A DNA stretch of 14,298 bases from assembly GCA_002690445.1 (NCBI GenBank), contig NZER01000150.1, forward strand, positions 1 to 14,298. The letters run 5' to 3'. The translations under genes and the position numbers were made by a program. The notes below the pieces were generated by a model. That model saw only the letters and a list, made by a program, of their open reading frames with translations, made no database searches and was not told the DNA's origin. Every line of letters starts with the position of its first letter. Positions within the stretch are counted from its first letter, which is position 1. This document shows positions 13,734 through 14,298 of the stretch, one piece after another. This DNA comes from Candidatus Pacearchaeota archaeon. GTDB lineage: Archaea; Nanoarchaeota; Nanoarchaeia; Pacearchaeales; GW2011-AR1.

Positions 13734-13963
13734 TTTTTCTTCCCCCCCTTTCCACCTTTATTTCCAGTTTTACTTTTCCCAATATTAACTTTTTCAACTT
13801 TATCTTCCTCTATAATCAAAAGTCTTTTATCAATATTAAACCGAATTTCTATTCCCTGCCCCTCTTTCAATTCAAGAGTATCCACCACTGCCTTTGGAAT
13901 CTTTACCCGATACCCTGTCTGAATCTTGTTGTCTTTAAATAATATTTCAGCCATTTCAGTCAT
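13730..13963 (-). CDS. AbrB/SpoVT-like DNA-binding regulator, 77 aa
   Basis: Residues about 5-52 match the swapped-hairpin AbrB fold: a first strand, then TGYRVKIPKAVVDTLELKEG, then strands GIEIRFNID and RLLIIEE. These proteins dimerise and bind DNA as transition-state regulators or as antitoxins. The tail (KVEKVNIGKSKTGNKGGKGGKKK, broken here only in description) is Lys/Gly-rich and probably disordered, and may add DNA affinity. No toxin gene is adjacent, so a regulator is more likely than an antitoxin. GGTG, 6 bases before ATG 13963, supports this start, and M4 (13954) is the alternative. It is the first gene of the operon, overlapping the giant glycoprotein gene by ATGA. The inverted repeat beginning 14 bases upstream could be its binding site. 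Confidence 0.85.
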   Translation of the reverse strand: MTEMAEILFKDNKIQTGYRVKIPKAVVDTLELKEGQGIEIRFNIDKRLLIIEEDKVEKVNIGKSKTGNKGGKGGKKK

Positions 13964-13976
13964 CTATCGCACCATA

Positions 13977-14107
13977 AACGTGATTTCATTTCATACTTCA
14001 CCGGGGGGGCGAGTAATTTGCTCCTGACTATCTTCGGGTGGGAGGGTGGGCTATATTCTTTACAAGAGCAAATTGCGGGGCGGAGGGGTGGAATATGAAA
14101 TCACGTT
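13977..14107 (-). repeat. 131-bp nested inverted-repeat element, possible operon leader
   Basis: The outer arms AACGTGATTTCAT (13977-13989) and ATGAAATCACGTT (14095-14107) match perfectly over 13 bp. Inside them TTCACC (13997-14002) can pair with GGTGGAA (14087-14093) with one bulge, and GTAATTTGCTC (14013-14023) pairs with GAGCAAATTGC (14066-14076) at 10 of 11 positions. The trinucleotide ATA flanks both ends (13974-13976 and 14108-14110), as a short target duplication would. A minus-strand promoter at 14115-14123 or further up would place most or all of this in the 5' leader of the AbrB-like operon. It may be a regulatory leader, an operator pair or a MITE. Confidence 0.5.
14036..14050 (+). 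other. G-quadruplex motif with single-base loops
   Basis: GGGTGGGAGGGTGGG is four G3 tracts with T, A and T loops, the most stable class of parallel G-quadruplex. It lies at the tip of the nested inverted repeat. A second G-rich string (14077-14091: GGGG, GG, GGGG, GG with one-base loops) and a G7 run (14003-14009) flank it. For the minus-strand operon these tracts are in the template strand. Confidence 0.65.
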
Positions 14108-14109
14108 AT

Positions 14110-14154
14110 AAGTACTTTTTATACCCCTCTTACACCCTCAAAAAGTACTTTTTA
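14110..14154 (-). promoter_or_regulatory. Candidate operon promoter with paired palindromic sites
   Basis: On the minus strand TATAAAAAG (14115-14123) is a good TATA box with a start expected near 14093, and a second TTTAAAAAG-type box overlaps 14145-14156. The 12-mer TAAAAAGTACTT occurs at 14110-14121 and 14143-14154, 33 bp apart, or about three helical turns. The second copy sits in a perfect 14-bp palindrome AAAAAGTACTTTTT (14140-14153). This looks like tandem operators over promoters. The sites are nearly symmetric, so plus-strand transcription is also possible. Confidence 0.4.
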
Positions 14155-14229
14155 AAGTATTTAAACTTAACGTTATATTCAGTATCTCCGCATAGAAATT
14201 TATTTGCATTTTTAATTCAGATTAATTTC

Positions 14230-14250
14230 AAAAACGCCGAAGGTGTTTTT
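14230..14250 (+). repeat. GAA-loop hairpin, second copy
   Basis: AAAAACGCC (14230-14238) and GGTGTTTTT (14242-14250) form a 9-bp stem (one G-U) around GAA. It has the same length, A/T base and loop as the hairpin at 643-663, but with two compensated base-pair changes. A G-run and a TTGACT motif follow, as in the first copy. Confidence 0.5.
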
Positions 14251-14298
14251 GGGAAAAAGTTTTGCTCTTGACTATCTAACCAAAAATTCCGAGAGCAA

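Larger units (their letters stand above)
13964..14298. other. Non-coding repeat- and G-rich region upstream of the operon
   Basis: No convincing gene lies in these 335 bases. The region holds a 131-bp nested inverted-repeat element (13977-14107), a four-run G-quadruplex motif (14036-14050), two copies of AAGTACTTTTTA overlapping TATA-like boxes (14110-14121 and 14143-14154), two copies of AACGTTATA or ACGTTATA (14103-14110 and 14169-14177), a GAA-loop hairpin (14230-14250), and two copies of TTTGCTC(C/T)TGACTATCT (14017-14033 and 14261-14277). GAGAGCAA at the right edge can pair with TTGCTC near 14262, so another structured element probably continues past the window. Confidence 0.6.

Noticed and set aside
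13730..13963. Antitoxin of a toxin-antitoxin pair
   Set aside because: The AbrB fold allows it, but the next gene is a 1306-aa surface protein and no small toxin-like gene is adjacent.
14038..14271. A 77-codon plus-strand open frame starting MGGWAIFFT
   Set aside because: It reads through the G-quadruplex motif, half of the inverted repeat and the GAA-loop hairpin, has no Shine-Dalgarno site or domain, and its composition fits non-coding DNA.
13977..14298. CRISPR array
   Set aside because: Repeats are few, unevenly spaced and of different kinds, and no cas gene is present.

Overview
The window looks like chromosomal DNA from an AT-rich archaeon, most likely a DPANN lineage of the Woesearchaeota/Pacearchaeota type. 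The evidence is an Sm-like archaeal protein, an archaeal-style RNase Z, a tRNA-Arg with a bulge-helix-bulge intron and no encoded CCA, TATA boxes about 25 bases before start codons (leaderless mRNAs), a class III pilin-type N-terminus at the left edge, heavy AGA/AAA codon use, and surface proteins rich in N-X-S/T sequons or in disulfide-forming cysteines. The lineage is inferred from these traits, not from a search.

Layout. 1-105: N-terminus of a pilin-like protein (minus). 295-541: tRNA-Cys(GCA) and intron-bearing tRNA-Arg(UCU), both minus. 813-1718: RNase Z (plus), convergent by 4 bases with an orphan 182-aa protein (1715-2263, minus). 2418-2660: Sm-like protein (minus), divergent from 2778-5015, a membrane-anchored 745-aa protein that is almost entirely Lys/Arg/Gln/Glu-rich helix. 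5050-6369: an exported cysteine-rich protein with thrombospondin-like repeats. 6373-6850: two small two-helix membrane proteins (minus). 6993-13963: one tightly packed minus-strand operon of five genes, in transcription order AbrB-like regulator, 1306-aa cadherin-like surface glycoprotein, MoxR AAA+ ATPase, DUF58 protein and BatA-type VWA membrane protein. 13964-14298: a non-coding, G-rich, repeat-rich region.

How the genes fit together. RNase Z is expected to trim tRNA 3' trailers, including those of the neighbouring tRNAs. MoxR, DUF58 and VWA form the known MoxR-VWA chaperone-like module. Here it is translationally linked to a giant surface glycoprotein, which is therefore the leading candidate client or partner. 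The AbrB-like protein is the probable local regulator.

The least expected signal is in the intergenic DNA. Three gaps hold 96-132 bp segments bounded by perfect 12-14 bp inverted repeats: 174-269, 620-751 and 13977-14107. Two of them carry a second, nested inverted repeat. A 9-bp GAA-loop hairpin occurs at 643-663 and again at 14230-14250 with compensatory base changes. The tRNA spacer and the right-hand region share further short motifs. This suggests a family of structured non-coding elements (small RNAs, leaders or MITE-like repeats) that I cannot assign to a known class.
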